Source: Phlebiopsis flavidoalba (taxonomy: Eukaryota > Basidiomycota > Agaricomycetes > Polyporales > Phanerochaetaceae). Taken from it: DNA of 64,000 nt. Shown piece by piece: positions 1 through 12,060 of the stretch. The notes under the pieces are model-generated. The model had not been told where the DNA came from, ran no database searches, and saw nothing but the letters and a program-made list of their open reading frames with translations. The stretch lies in NCBI GenBank assembly GCA_035772785.1, contig JAOCPU010000042.1, forward strand, positions 62,001 to 126,000, given 5' to 3'. The translations under genes were made by a program, and so were the position numbers. Each line of letters opens with the position of its first letter. The stretch's first letter is position 1.

Positions 1-474
1 ACCACCCGAGGTGCAACCAAAGCGAGCTCTGGGTGCGTACGGCATCGATCGTGAGGTACCCGAATTGTCGACGTGGTTCCATACGATCCATTCAAGGTTG
101 ACATCTTCATAATTGGAAACGTCTTCAGGAAACACATCTGCGCAGTGAGCTCTATACTGGCACCCTCTGGGGCGACCGCTGACAGTTATGAATAGAATTT
201 CTCTAACGTTGGCTTCATCAAGCCCCTTGCCAAGTCGATGACCGATCGTGACCCATCACGCCGACCAGCGGCAGGGGATGCTTTAAAGCAATGGCGGCAA
301 ATTCGGGGTGGTATATGTTTTCTCGTCGTCGTGGTGCCCTCCTTGCGAGAGATGACGAGAAAACATGTTACTTTCAATGCTTTCGTTGCTTTCATGAAGT
401 TAGGTGTCTTGCTCTCTCGTCGAATCTTGATGTGGGCAGCGCGCTGGCTCGTCGCTTTGCAACATCTTTACTGA
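1..474 (+). CDS. K1: kinase-like protein, C-terminal part (cut by window start)
   Basis: The window opens inside the C-lobe of a protein-kinase-like gene. Seen: REVPELS, then a PYDPFKVDIFIIGNVFRK block (read across one frame break), an intron with donor GTGAGC at 145 and acceptor TAG ending at 195, then NVGFIKPLAKSMTDRDPSRRP and ALKQWRQIRG. This matches subdomains IX-XI, where a short helix ends in an R-P pair. A hydrophobic, arginine-rich tail follows (FNAFVAFMKLGVLLSRRILM) to a stop at 472-474. The same order of blocks recurs in K2, K4, K5, K6 and K7, so this is one expanded family. Known of the family: such kinase-like genes are numerous in agaricomycete genomes and mostly uncharacterised. 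Substrate and cell site cannot be read from the sequence; the tail could associate with membrane (inference). Confidence 0.7.
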
Positions 475-1703
475 TGACTAATGTACTCGCATATCTGCTT
501 CGCCGCACGTTGTATCGTTGTCGGGCATTCGGAGCTCGTCTATCTGTTTTTATTACTACGCACCACTGGTCCTTCAATCCCGCGGCTGTTGTTCCCCTTC
601 ACGGTATGTCAGGGCTTCATATACTTTAGCGTGGTCTAGATTGGCTGTGTCCGCATTACTACGAAGCTATATCCTTCACAGCAACGAAGCGGCGTGCTCG
701 CCAGAGCTCCGGTCTTAGCGACAAAGGTTTGTGTTCGAGTTTTTGTGTTGAGGACGCGAAGAAAATTGCTGGCGCAGTGTGGTATCGAACAGCATCACCT
801 GGACTTAATGAGACAGGAATGTGGATGAAGCATAGGGCACACAGCCCAAACGTGCCACGGGCATGTGAGTCGCTAATGACAGAATACTTAATCAAAACAG
901 GACCAAAATATATTCATGCAGTTGAGCCACAACGACAATGGTCGGATACGTGCTTCGACCTTTTGATAATAGACATGGCATGCGTGGCATGGAAGCTCAC
1001 TCTGTCAGATCGGAAGCGACATGGGTTTGATACACTCTACCGTGGCCTGTGTCCGCAGTATTCGAGTGATGCACACTCTGGGCTCTATATATGCTTAGAG
1101 GCATGGGACTCGAGCACGTTCGCACGTCGTTGTCCACTGGTGTAAGCTTCTACGCCAGATGGAGGTGTCGTAACGACTCACGGGGCCCCAAAGCTGCAGA
1201 CGGCAGCATAAATCATAATTGGCGCGGGAGACTTGTAAAATCAGAAAGTTCAGTGGAAGAAAGGCCTGCACAGATGCAGTACGAAGCATGCATGTTCAAC
1301 GAGCCCGGAGCTGAAAACGTTTCGAGCGTAGCCACAAAGGTTGGAAGCCCGAGTTCTGACGTTGAGGTAATGTTACAGCATCGTTGAGCATCTGAGTGAA
1401 CCCGAGCGCCTCAGTGAGCGGGAAGTTGTCCATGCTCTCGATGCTCGCCGATTGCTCGCACCGATTTATGAGTGGTATAAGTCAGCGAAAGTGACGGAGT
1501 GTAGGATGGTCGACAGAAAAAAAACCGACGCTGAATTTCTCCTTCAAAAGCCTCGCGTTACTGTTCCAGAAACTCCGTTGCAAAAAACTAGCAGTAAGTG
1601 GTTGAAGAGGTTGAGCGGTGTCCTGGGTCATGGCGTGCTGACATAAGCGCTCTCTCGTGCAACGCGGCAGCCAGAATTCTGACACTCCGACCATCCCTTG
1701 TCC
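475..1703. other. Intergenic stretch between K1 and K2
   Basis: No conserved domain or repeat was recognised. Short open frames on both strands overlap each other and show no motif. Part of 475-720 may be K1 3' UTR. The segment 1380-1700 contains reading frames that could be an additional 5' exon of K2, but I could not support one. Confidence 0.4.
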
Positions 1704-3166
1704 ATGAACAACTGGTCTTCCGAGCTCGAGAGGCTGAGAGAGATAGTCTCTCGTGACGGAGCGACCCTCCAAGATCATGAGATACGCTGGCGAGACCGCC
1801 AAGTGTTTCTCGAATCCAGAGGGTACATGCTTCGTTCACGTCTTCACCCAGAGTAGGTCCCGTCATGGACCCCTAGTACGAAACTTCCCCAATTATGCGA
1901 GGATTTTCAACCCTTAACCCCACTTCCCGGCTGACCATAGGCTATATCGCCTCGGGCTTTATCCCGGTCAGCTTAAGCTCTCTTCGCCTGCTACTACTGC
2001 CCTCACGAACGTTAGTCTCGACTTCATCTCGTCGACGCCACACGTATGTCGGATGGTCGGCTAGTTTACATCAAACGCGTCACAGCAAATGGAGAGGAAG
2101 TCAAGATTGCTCAATTTCTGAATCAAGATACTCTTTGCACGAAGCCCGACATCACACGACCGTGCCGGTTCTTGATATCTTCCAGGATGACGAAGATCCT
2201 GGAGTTTTTCGTACCTTGTCATGCCATTCCTTCGACTTATGGACGACCCCCTTTTTCTCCCACGTCAACGATCTGTTGGAATTTGTGGATCAGATTCTGG
2301 AGGTATGTACTTTCATTCAGATTTCGCTTCGGATCTCATTCGTTGTATAGGGCTTGGTATTCATAGGCATAATCAGGGTGTCGCGCATCGGTGAGCTCAG
2401 ACTTCCCCCACAAAGTGGCTGCTGGTGTCCATTAATCCTGCAGCGATTGTACACAAAAGAATCTAATGATGGACTCCCACGGCCCATGTTTTCCGAAGGA
2501 ATATCATCCTATTCAATTGCGGTACACCTCCGATCTCAGCCGACGGACTCCCATGATTCCGCGGATCGGTGTATGGCCTCCGGTGAAGTACTACTTCGTC
2601 GATTTCGGCATTTCGTCCCAACGATCCCAAGATGAGCAACCTTTTCTCGTATTGGGGGACCTTGGAAATCGACCGGGACGTCCCCGATAGCTTTCGAGAA
2701 CCGTTCCATACGACGCTTTCAAGGTCGATATCTTCATTGTAGGCAAACATGTTCAAGGCAGGAGATATGCGAGTTACGTGTATTAATAACAGGATAGTGG
2801 AGAGTGGCCATTATTCAATTCTTCGCAGAAATTTTCGAACGCCGTGAGTTTTTTGCGACCTCTCGCTGGGCTCATGACTGCTACACGACCCTCCGAGAGA
2901 AACCCAGCGCCGAGGATACACTCAGCGAGTGGCACAAAATGCGGGCCAAGGTACCTTTTATCAGGCCCGAGGGACGGTGTTGCGGTCCGCCGACATAAAC
3001 ACGCGCCCTCCCGTGATTTTCGATGTACTTGCTTTTCTTGAAGTTGGGGATACTTATACCGCGTCGAATGCTGGCATGTACTTTACAGTGGCTTAGGCTA
3101 GTCAAATCCGCAGAGACATACGTCCGTAGTTATATTAGCGTCTTTCTTCGACCAAGCCTAGCATGA
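1704..3166 (+). CDS. K2: kinase-like protein, near-complete copy
   Basis: The start is ATG at 1704 (MNNWSSELERLRE). Blocks in order: HEIRWRDRQVFLESRGYMLR and a W/VPSW element (family N-terminus); SDGRLVYIKRV at about 2046 (subdomain II, with K in YIK as the candidate ATP lysine); LDIFQDDED and FVDQILE; then HR|DCTQKNLMMD, formed by splicing an intron at 2391-2441, which is the catalytic loop with HRD and N; YYFVDFGISSQ (DFG); VPYDAFKVDIFIVG; RPLAGLMT and LSEWHKMRAKV. A hydrophobic tail (FLKLGILIPRRM) ends at a stop near 3164. At least four frame breaks interrupt it, and an in-frame TAG replaces the W of the VPSW block at about 1854. HRD, N and DFG are all present, so an active kinase is possible if the breaks are sequence errors. 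It could otherwise be a decayed copy. Confidence 0.72.
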
Positions 3167-5670
3167 TACTGCCGTGCTACTCGAGCATATGCGGTAATAT
3201 AAATTTCAGCATCGCTCTCATTTCGGTGGCGAGCAGAGAGCTGTCGTACCACTTAGGTAGGCTCCCCTGAGGTCCCCTGACACTCGGTGTTCTGGATATT
3301 CCGTTGTGTACCTTTGGTCCGCGCCGCAAAGGGCCAATAACGTGACGATTATTGACATTTCTGAAGACGCACATGCTCATAAATGTATGTGCCATCAGTG
3401 CTGCCCGAGCCGTCCAAGCGGGGATTAGCAGCATATACGGCCCTAGCCAGTGTTGAGAACCGCACGGCGATGGTAAAAAAGGGCGATGTTACAGAAGTCA
3501 CTCGAAGGGCCCCCAGACGAAATAGGCTTCAATGTACCAATCTAGCGGCTGGAGCGTCACCTGCTGCGCGCACGGTACCAGTCCGGCTACCGGGTGAAGC
3601 TTGCTGGCGTGGACCAGGGCCGGGATGGCTGAGACCGTTCGCGAACCACCTCACTATTGTTCTCGGGTCAGACTTCTGTACGACGTCGTTCATTTGAGCT
3701 CTGGAAAGATGGACCTAACGCCGCATCACTCAACACGTCCCAAGCGGAGGACAATGATGTTTTCATTCCGTTGTGTAACATTGCGACACAGGGCAGTGTG
3801 TGCACTGCATGACATTGAACAAGGGATGTTTGTCGGCGGCGGATCGCGAACGATTTATCTGTCGACATCCATTGTTGCGGCTCGGGTAGATGGTCCACGG
3901 TTTGCCCCAGTTGAGGATTGCCATTTGTTTTCCTCGTAGGCAAGTACGTACGCAGAAGCAAGGTTCGCTCTCGTGAGGGCCCCCGGATCTGTCAGGATGA
4001 AAATTGGTATCGCGGTTGCGATGGAACGGAGAGCATATGGCTTGGAAGAACGGGCATCATGGCAGGCATTGTATCCGAAACTATCATCGCCGCGCCTTGT
4101 TGAGTGCCGGGTCATATGAGCCGAGATTTCTTTGTGTTGGAATGCTGGTGTTATCTCGAACGTTGCTCTCTGATGATAGCGAGAACAAGAGTCGACAAGC
4201 GGTGTGACTGGATTACACGTGGAAATCGTGGGGGTCGAGCCGCGGGAACTTGCCACTCCCGCCACTCACCCGTCACTCGCCCTACCACTCACCCCACCGT
4301 TCCCGCCTTCCTCGCGCCGGCTTGTCTGCTATTCTACTTCATGCAAAGACGCCACCTTCTAAAGAGGATGTAAAACCCTGACACCCTTCCTGAGCTCTCG
4401 GAACGCATCGCGAGAGTCTACCGAATGCCACACAATCGTCAGCTTTAGGCGAAGACTATTGCGCTGGTTGCCAACGCAAGGGGGGTCAGCTCACTCACCA
4501 AAGCCAATATTATGAAGGTATGCTACAATGGTGAACTACTACGCCTGGGTATTTACCGATCAGCTCGACTACTGTCAAGTGATAATGCCAGCTCCTAGAC
4601 GCGCGGCATCGACCTGTGAAGCATCCGTGGCCCATAGAACACGGCCTTCAATCATGTGCAGAAACGTCGATTTCTTCACACTCCACGAAGCCGTTGAGAG
4701 CCTAGGCTTATGGATGGTGGCTATTATTTCGTGGATGAAGTCTGGGTTCGTAGACGTCAGTGTCGCGGCTAGTATCTCCATATTTACTTCCGGTGAGCTT
4801 AGAGGCTCGTATGATCTGGGAGTAGATCGTACAACTCTGAGCACACCAGGGTCACCCGTCTACCATCCAACTCGTGTCCATACAGCCGCTACAGACGCAA
4901 ATCTTGGAGACGATCTTTCGTCGCATGGTCGCCGACTTTGATTTTGACCAGACTACCTACTCGGGAGTGGCTGCAAGGAGCCCCCTGTGGTACCATCGCG
5001 GTGAGTATCCATGTCCTCCTGACGTTTGTACTGGAAGATGGCTTATACCCGCCACTCGTCTGAGCAGCGTTTTCGGCCAGAAGATCAGGAGACGCGGAGT
5101 ACGCGGTGCGCCGGGTGCGCCACACAGGTGCGAAAGACAGCGTATGTTAGCAAACAGTGATGTCGCTGTGGGCTCCTTCTAGTTGCATGGCCGACCATGT
5201 AAATGTATTCGAAAATAAGAACCTGAACAGCTGAGGGCGCAGCCGTGTGCTCTTATGAGCATCTACTCTGTCCCAGTGACGGGTTAGAAGGGAAACCATA
5301 GGATAAGAAGAGAGCGTGGAAGTATGCGTGCGTGCGTGACCCATGTTAAGACACCGTAGTAGAAACAGATGGCTCACAAACATAAGTGCCTTGTGTTGGT
5401 GGTGATGAGTGCCAGACGTGGGCCGCCGGCATATGCCATGGCATCTGCCATCAGCGATGCAGACGTCATGCATCACGCGCACGCATCACGCGCTCGTGGC
5501 ACTGGCGTCCGACGCGCGTCGTCGCGATACGCATCGACGTCCCGCTGGGCAGAGGTACTCATTGGCGCAGGTGGATATTGGTCAGACCAAGCAGTGGATT
5601 CAACATCTTGTACATAGGTATCGAAGACCGCATATACATTCTTCAAAGCACCTATACGGAGGCCTGAGAG
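3167..5670. other. Stretch without a recognised gene
   Basis: Open frames of 85-137 codons lie on both strands (for example 3855-4265 minus, 4528-4941 plus, 4575-4844 minus). None carries a motif I recognise, and the best frames on the two strands overlap. A C-rich run of imperfect CCACTCACCC units occupies about 4252-4310. A small minus-strand gene at about 4575-4844 (contains NMEILAATLTSTNPDFIHEI) is possible but unproven. Confidence 0.4.
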
Positions 5671-6960
5671 TCAAGACGACGGAGCGAGGTCGATGTCTAT
5701 AAGGCGCTGATGCACATCTTGAGCGGTGGGTCTCAACTTCGTGCGTCGTCCCCCCAGCATTCCGTGACCAAGCTCCATAGGTCGTCATGCATCAAATCTC
5801 CGTCTCCGGAATCGCTCAAGACTAACGGCACCACAGGGCGCTCTGGGCGTCGACCATTTACGATGCGCAGGCAGAACGACATCGAACCGTCGTCATCAAG
5901 GGAAGGGCGTGCGTCCTAAGTAGATCTACACATAAGGTGAGTTTATGGGGTTGTTGATGTATGATATCTCGTAGTACCTCCACACAAACAATTGCAAACG
6001 GGCGTACGACGTCCGACACATTGGGGTCGGGCGACTCGATAGAGTTTCACGGTTGTCCCATCAGCTCCGGAGTTCGGTCCAGCTGCTGTTTCCTGTGCGC
6101 CTGGAAGCATAATTTCCACTGTGGCCAATGCGAGAAGAGCGAGAGCCAAAATCCGCGATGACGGCCTCATACGTCGCGTTGACTAACACGTTTCTCTGAC
6201 GAAGGTTTTAGCTGTAGCCCCCCCATACACCCCGGCCATCAAACGTGTGTAATGACCCACCCCGCGAAGGTCTCCGTGAACTACACCTTCGGCATGGAGA
6301 TACGACAGGGCCCTCGGCAACGTTGATAATCTAGGCGAGACATGCTTCAGTCCTCTGTGTGTTTTTGAGGAACAGGGTCTTACCCATCTGTTGCAGCAGC
6401 GCTGTAACAATGGCACATCAGGAACACTTTGCTTCTTCAGCTTAGAGAGACAATGTATGACAGTCGAATTTTCCATCCAGGGGACGATAAAGCGAGATTG
6501 GGCCATAACGGTGCGTCACAACCAAGGAGTGGAATGATATGTCTGTGTCGAAGCGTCCAGGTGTTCACAATCTCAAGATATATTTGCTAATGGCGCTGAT
6601 GAGTATGTTATGAGATGTAGATGATTCAAAGTGAGCCTTCTGTACCTGCTTTCTCGCGATGATGTTGTCCTCGGTATTCCCCACGAGAAACTTCAAGCTC
6701 TTGAATAGCGACAACCCTCTGCACCGACTTGCCATTTACATTCAATCCTCCTTGATATACTCTCGCATAGCTGCCCTCACCCATTGCCTCGGCACTGGAC
6801 GATTCCTTCGTGAACTTTGCGCCGCTCGCCAGACTCAACATCGTCCCACGCAAGTTCCATGAAACGTGGTATAACGTCTGCTAGCTGGCAAATATGCACT
6901 AAGAGCGTCGCAAAGAACTTCTAAGATCGGGATCTTGCTGGGCTTCACCATTGAGCTTCT
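5671..6960 (-). CDS. TKL-type protein kinase A
   Basis: A full kinase domain can be followed on the minus strand across introns and frame breaks. Glycine loop MGEGSYARVYQGG is at about 6790, with VAIQEL after it; the usual VAIK lysine reads as Q here. Next come the hinge region IVPWMENS, the catalytic loop ALSYLHAEGVVHGDLRG at about 6280 (HGD in place of HRD, common in fungal TKL kinases), NVLVNATYEAVIADFGSRS (DFG), a WT..PEL block, DVYAFAIVCVEVL (subdomain IX), RIVNGRRPERP and LWSLVTECWGDDARSRPTAQ (subdomains X-XI). The stop is at 5671-5673. The TKL class is inferred from HGDL, DVYAF and the CW...RPTA ending. The Q for K is a single base reading and may be an error. The region upstream of the domain (6853-6960) has few landmarks, so the true 5' end is unknown. 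Confidence 0.75.
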
Positions 6961-8159
6961 GTTGGCGCGCATTGGGATTACGGTATGTATATCGGCTCGA
7001 CGCAAACGGTACGTACCTCCTGTATCATTTCCAAAACTGTTTGGCATGTTCACCCCTTACGCAGGCAAGCGCCGTACGAGTACGCGTCTGCTAGCCAGTC
7101 TTCTCGGTCACGCGCTTCGGACAGAGCTTTGCCAAGTAAGAACTGAAGGAGCTCCAGAATCTGGGTAGGAGGGCTGTCTGGGCAATTGTTACGGAGGAGT
7201 ACTAGGCGGGTGCGTTGATATAACAGGTCTCCACGCCGTTGTTGGAGCTTGCGTATCGGCGCGCCACCCTGCGTATTGATGATCGCGTAGTTCCATTCTG
7301 AGTTGTTGTGTGGGTGAGGACCGATAGCTCACTTGGTGTATTAGGGCACGTTACCAAAATATCCATTCGCGAGCTCGCAAACCAGCGAGGTCGCTCGAGC
7401 CACAGACTCAAGTACTTTTGGTGGCTAATATCTTCGAGTTGCGACGGATACGTGTTCTTCAGAGAGAATCCCGCATGCAAACACCAGTGAACTCTAGTTG
7501 TGCCCGGATATCCATGAGCGTGTCTCCTCAAGCGGATTTCCGCGCACATCCATATAATCCACAGGTCGCCGATGGCTATCCTTTACCTCTAAGTATTCTG
7601 CTTGAGAAACAAGAGCATAAAAATGCTCCTCAAGGAAGCTATACAGTTGTTTCAAATGTAACATTGCAATGTTCTAGAATTGTCAAGTATCTGGGTCAAC
7701 AAAATTGTTGAGAATAATTGTTAGCTCCTCATGCTTACGTGTATCGGTTTGCTTGTTGACCTAATTTCATGAAGTTCCGCGATTGAGGCACGTAAATGTT
7801 CCAACGTAGGCTCCTTATGCTTCTGGCTAGACGTCTCTGACTTCGTTCTGATTGGTTCCTTTGCGGCCAAACGAATCTGCGCATTTTACCAATAATTTCA
7901 TCCTCTATCCCAGTGATTGGGAAACAAAAGACTTTGTCTGATGATCGAGACATAGTTGTCAGAGAAGCTGAAAACAATGCTAAAAAAAGAATTGTCAATC
8001 ACCTTCCCCAAGAAGTGTCCAGGTTTGAATCTTGCTCTGACCGTACAAGGTGTGTTGTCCACGATCGTTCATCCCCCCCCCCCCGGTTTTCTACTTCATA
8101 TAGGTCGGCCATGAACAAAGGACTGACTCGCCTGGGAAGCTGTTTGGTGTGACAAAGCT
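6961..8159. other. Upstream of TKL-A; no gene fixed
   Basis: The stretch may contain 5' exons of TKL-A: a minus-strand frame at 7202-7549 (DISHQKYLSLWLERPRWF) has a coding look but no domain. A run of 12 C lies at 8073-8084. No RNA gene or repeat was seen. Confidence 0.35.
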
Positions 8160-8753
8160 TTAGTGATACCAATGCGCTTTGTTGTAAACCATGAGCTTAC
8201 CCACGCCCGTTATATTGGATTTTCGGGTATGAAATCCCACCCAGTTAGCTTGATGCCCTGAAGGAGCAAAGGCTTCCAGGATACTGTCGTCAATCAGGAG
8301 GGAGCATGACATAGGCGTAACATTTCGAGCAGAAACTGAATTCTGCACGAAGATCTGCGGAGACATTGAGTGAGAATTGATCTGTACATTCTTGACTAAG
8401 TAAGTAGTAACATCCGCACCTTTCAATTTTATCCGAAAATTTAAGGTTGGTACACGCTCAGTCTTCATGGCAGAGGAGAGTTCCTGACGAGGTTGAGGGG
8501 CAGCCTGCGTATCTTTTCCGAGAAGCAATTGATCTCCGTCACGATAACGATGGGGACAAGAGGCCTCGAACGCCGCGCAGCGATACTTAGCCTCAAGATT
8601 GAACACGAGTTGGAAAATGGCGGCCTCCCCCGAGGATTGTCTCCAAATCTGGACGTCTCGCCCGTAGTTCGGACGGATCGATATGTAGGTCCTTTGGGCT
8701 ATTGGTTCACTACCGTCAATCGATTTCAACTTCAGCGTATGTGATGAAACCAA
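8160..8753 (-). CDS. Hypothetical protein, 197 residues, unbroken
   Basis: This is an uninterrupted frame of 197 codons from ATG at 8751-8753 to a stop at 8160. In a sequence where almost every recognised gene is frame-broken, such a frame is notable. I recognise no family. The composition is ordinary, with alternating hydrophobic and polar stretches (TLNFRIKLKGADVTTYLV, SCSLLIDDSILEAFAPSG) as in a beta-rich globular protein. No signal peptide or membrane span is visible. Nearby elements are TKL-A upstream and an unannotated stretch downstream. It could be a single-exon fragment of a longer gene or a chance frame. Confidence 0.4.
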   Translation of the reverse strand: MVSSHTLKLKSIDGSEPIAQRTYISIRPNYGRDVQIWRQSSGEAAIFQLVFNLEAKYRCAAFEASCPHRYRDGDQLLLGKDTQAAPQPRQELSSAMKTERVPTLNFRIKLKGADVTTYLVKNVQINSHSMSPQIFVQNSVSARNVTPMSCSLLIDDSILEAFAPSGHQANWVGFHTRKSNITGVGKLMVYNKAHWYH

Positions 8754-11440
8754 GCAAAAAGGGAGGAGTCCTAACGTTTACTTGGAAGCATCACCTTTGT
8801 ACTACCGGTACCGGACTGGTCCCGGAGACGAGCACAGACGCAAATTGTATTCTAATAAATAGTGCTATACATTATGCTCAGCCGCCGAAACGCTAAAAGT
8901 AGCAAGACGAGAGCTCAATCTACGTCGTCGGGACGCGGCGATGGCAAGCGGTACGTGTACTCAGGCATCAGCTGTGGGGTTTGCACACTCTGACCGAAAA
9001 AATGGCATTCGCGAGGGCGGGGGACCCGATAAAAGTCGCATGCATCAAGCGAGCGATAGTATAGCTTCACTTTGCCCTGTGCAGCAAAGCTACCGTGTCC
9101 TGGGGGTAGGGCTCTCGGAAGACAGACGAGACGAGATGGACGACATGCCTTCCTTCCTCATTTGCTTTATGATCTCGTCAACTGAGCGGTCTCTATTTCA
9201 AGATCATGACCGATCTTGAGGAGGAGTAGTACTGCTCGGTGGTTATCCTGGGTGAAGTAGCAACTGCGAGTGATCTTACGCACTACCATGTCGCTATAAA
9301 GCGTATTACAGTCTATCTACTAGTAAGATCGAGATCTCGTGCCACAGTCTTCTTCAGCTTCTGGAGTGATATGAGCCTCGGACTTCTACGCTTTTCTGGC
9401 GAGATATGAAGAGTCGTCTACGATATCTAAAGGTCCAGAATGAGATGCGTGGCATGTTCTGACCAAGAGCCTCCCTAACCCACCTATTTTGCGGCCTCTT
9501 TGAGCTCCTTAGGCGTTTTGGCACCTGCTTTGGCCGCGATTGCATCAATGTTATAGCATTGTGTTCCTCCGCCAATCTTAAAGAGTGCCTTTTATATCTT
9601 CTGTATAACGGTTTAAGAGTGTCTTCACATATCTTTGAGGATTTATCCACGTCTCCGTCTCTCTAGTCGATTGAGCGGCGGGGTCGCCTTGAACTCCGCA
9701 CGGACATTGTATATAACTGGTAATCACTGCATCAGAAACTGCCGGTGCGAACGACATGCTGCGACGCCAAGCGGATGGTCGTGAATTTGACGGGACAGGG
9801 AACGACAAAAGCGCCACCAGTGTCTTTATGAACTTGGCCGCTCTAAGCCGGAGGTAGGGAGGAAAAGGGACGTCGAAAGGACGCTTGTTAAAGTGAGTAG
9901 GGACTTTCGCCCGAGCTCCTCAGGCCCACATCTGAAATCTATCAGGATCATCGGGTCCCTCACATTGGCGGCAAGAAGTAGGGACCCTGGCCATGGAATC
10001 GGTTGCGGTCCTGCGGATCCACCTCACTCACGACTCAACCTTAGGGGCCACTCAGACGATGTCGATGTTAGCGTCGACTGGAAGCGCCTGTATGTACTGG
10101 TGGCCGAGCCCATTAACATGTCAGATGTCGGGTCCAAGTTATCCCCTCATATTACGCAATTGATAAAGCATGTTCAGTTCGTTACGCCTAAAGCCAGACA
10201 ACTCGACTACTGCGTGGATTCGTTACACACCACAACTCTGTCTTGTTGCCATCGCACATATTTCTCGACCCAGGTCACTCACGACCGTCCCTCATGGATA
10301 TGGAAAGCGACTTCGACGACCAGGTAAGCCGAGCCTGGGGAGCCTTGAGGAGCTGTCTACACTGTCTGCCAAGCTTGCAAACCGACCTAGAGGTCGTTTG
10401 GCGAGATTCGACAACAGACACTCGTTGGAATAGCGGTACCGTTAGACTGTGTACTACATGTTGCGCCACGACTTTTTCCGCCCCATGGTATGCTGACACC
10501 ATCGTGGAGACATGGATTGTGTGAAGAGACCCCAAGTTTACCTTTTGAACGACCTCAGGCTGAGGAACGGCTACTGCTATGGGTGGGTTTGTATCTGGTG
10601 CTGATGTGATGGACGGGATAATGTAGCTTTAAAGAGTGGACGTGGTGGGTTCGCCCCCGCACATCCTGCAGTTGACCGCCATCTCGATGATGGTGTTCTA
10701 GTCTAGTCCCAGCTGTGTGGTATGTGAAAAGAAATTGAAGCGTAGGTTCTGTTCGAAAAGGGTGGTGGCGGGGGCTTGGTCCGCGAGCTGGAGTAGCCGA
10801 TAGCAACACTGATAAAAGTGTGTTGGCCTGGTGGGGCCGCCCCGAAAACTAATCAGAAGTGCGGTGAGCCTTCGCAAACCACTATGTTCACAGTCCTCGT
10901 ATTTCCTTTCAAGACGACCAAAGAGTGAGTTCCATATCGTTACATCGTCATGCCTTCTCTCTTCGTCTTCATGAGCGAGCCGCCCCATTTTCCCACCGTG
11001 ACACGCATGTGCTTAGCAATTCCGTCGACCAAAATTCTTGAGGTGCGGTTCCCATAGCAACTTCCGCCTTTAACTAAGTAGCGCTAACCCTATGCTATAA
11101 GGGCTCCTAGCCTTTATCTTGGGCACCAACCAGGCGAGTAGCGGCCAATAGGTACACCCTTAGCCCCAGTCCTCCCCCGTCTCCCAAGCCCTTCACGACT
11201 AATACCTTAGACCGATAGTGCGCCACGCTCAACCAAATCACTACATGCATCAGGACCCGCACTCCACGCGGAATCATGCTCACCTCCCACCAGCTGGCAT
11301 TTCCTTCACGCCCTCCCACAGTCGTACCCGTAACTAACATTCACTTTCCCTCTATCACGGAGAAGGCGCGCCCCACCTTCAATCACCACTGCCTTCGGTC
11401 CAGTCCCTCCCCCTCGCACCACCCCACCAACCTCCCCCAC
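8754..11440. other. Stretch without a recognised gene
   Basis: Candidate frames are 9893-10327 plus (144 codons, contains VDWKRLYVLVAEPINMSD) and 9354-9817 minus; neither shows a known domain. From about 11100 to 11460 the plus strand is rich in C and CA/CT dinucleotides and looks like low-complexity intergenic DNA. No RNA gene, LTR or inverted repeat was seen. Confidence 0.35.
9893..10327 (+). CDS. Hypothetical open frame, 144 codons
   Basis: A plus-strand frame with ATG at 9893 and stop at 10325-10327. It has no recognised motif. Overlapping frames at 10170-10433 and 10243-10524 could be its continuation after indels. It is listed only because it is among the longer uninterrupted frames in this accessory stretch. 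It could be chance. Confidence 0.2.
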   Translation: MSRDFRPSSSGPHLKSIRIIGSLTLAARSRDPGHGIGCGPADPPHSRLNLRGHSDDVDVSVDWKRLYVLVAEPINMSDVGSKLSPHITQLIKHVQFVTPKARQLDYCVDSLHTTTLSCCHRTYFSTQVTHDRPSWIWKATSTTR

Positions 11441-11444
11441 ACGG

Positions 11445-12060
11445 CAACTTACAATTGTTGATTTTGGTCGCTGGCCATGTTCTCGTATCCCCCCCGCGCC
11501 TCCATCATAGCTGCAGCCCCAAAACCGCACGCCCTTGGCACAAATTGGACGGCATCCGATCACAACGAGGTCTTCCCGAGCCTTTCCAGGGCACAATTCC
11601 GTACGATGCACGTTCAAAGTAGATATTTTCATCGTTGGAAAACGTGTTTCAGAAAGCAGATATGCGCAGTGCCGTATTCTTCTTGTATTCACCTTCAACC
11701 TCTATAGTTAGCTGACCCCCCTCAGAATAGAAGTTCGTCTAATGTATGACGGTCCTTATGCCCCTCACGGCCCAGGACCTCCACCTTGACCACTCATGAA
11801 CCATCACAACAGTTCCAGACGCTGCCGAGGCATTGAAGCGGTGGCGTCAAACACGCACGGTAGTAATCTACTGGTCACTTAGTCGTGCGTGCTCTCCTCA
11901 AAGATGCGACAAAGAGCTAATTCAGACGGTGGTCTTTGACTTCTCTGCATTCCTGCAAATTGAGCCCCGCCTTAATCTCTCGACGTATTCTCATGTGGGC
12001 GGCGCGCTGGATTCCACTATTTTACGTACGTCGTTTCTCATACTGATAGCCCTACCCCCA
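11445..12060 (+). pseudogene. K4: truncated kinase-like copy (C-lobe only)
   Basis: The copy starts at a DFG-like element (LTIVDFGR) near 11448. It continues with an IPYDA..KVDIFIVG block at about 11600 (across frame breaks), a gap corresponding to the family intron, then AAEALKRWRQTR at about 11825. Its tail, around 11930-12040, aligns with that of K1: both share the DNA block ATGTGGGC.GCGCGCTGG. No N-terminal block, YIK lysine or HRD loop precedes it; the upstream DNA is a C-rich low-complexity stretch. I infer a 5'-truncated duplicate. Tail similarity suggests K1 and K4 are closer to each other than to K2. Alternatively the 5' half was lost to an assembly error. Confidence 0.6.

Noticed and set aside
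4252..4310. CCACTCACCC-rich segment as a CRISPR-like or satellite array
   Set aside because: The units are short, irregular and few; CRISPR is not expected in a fungal nuclear genome.
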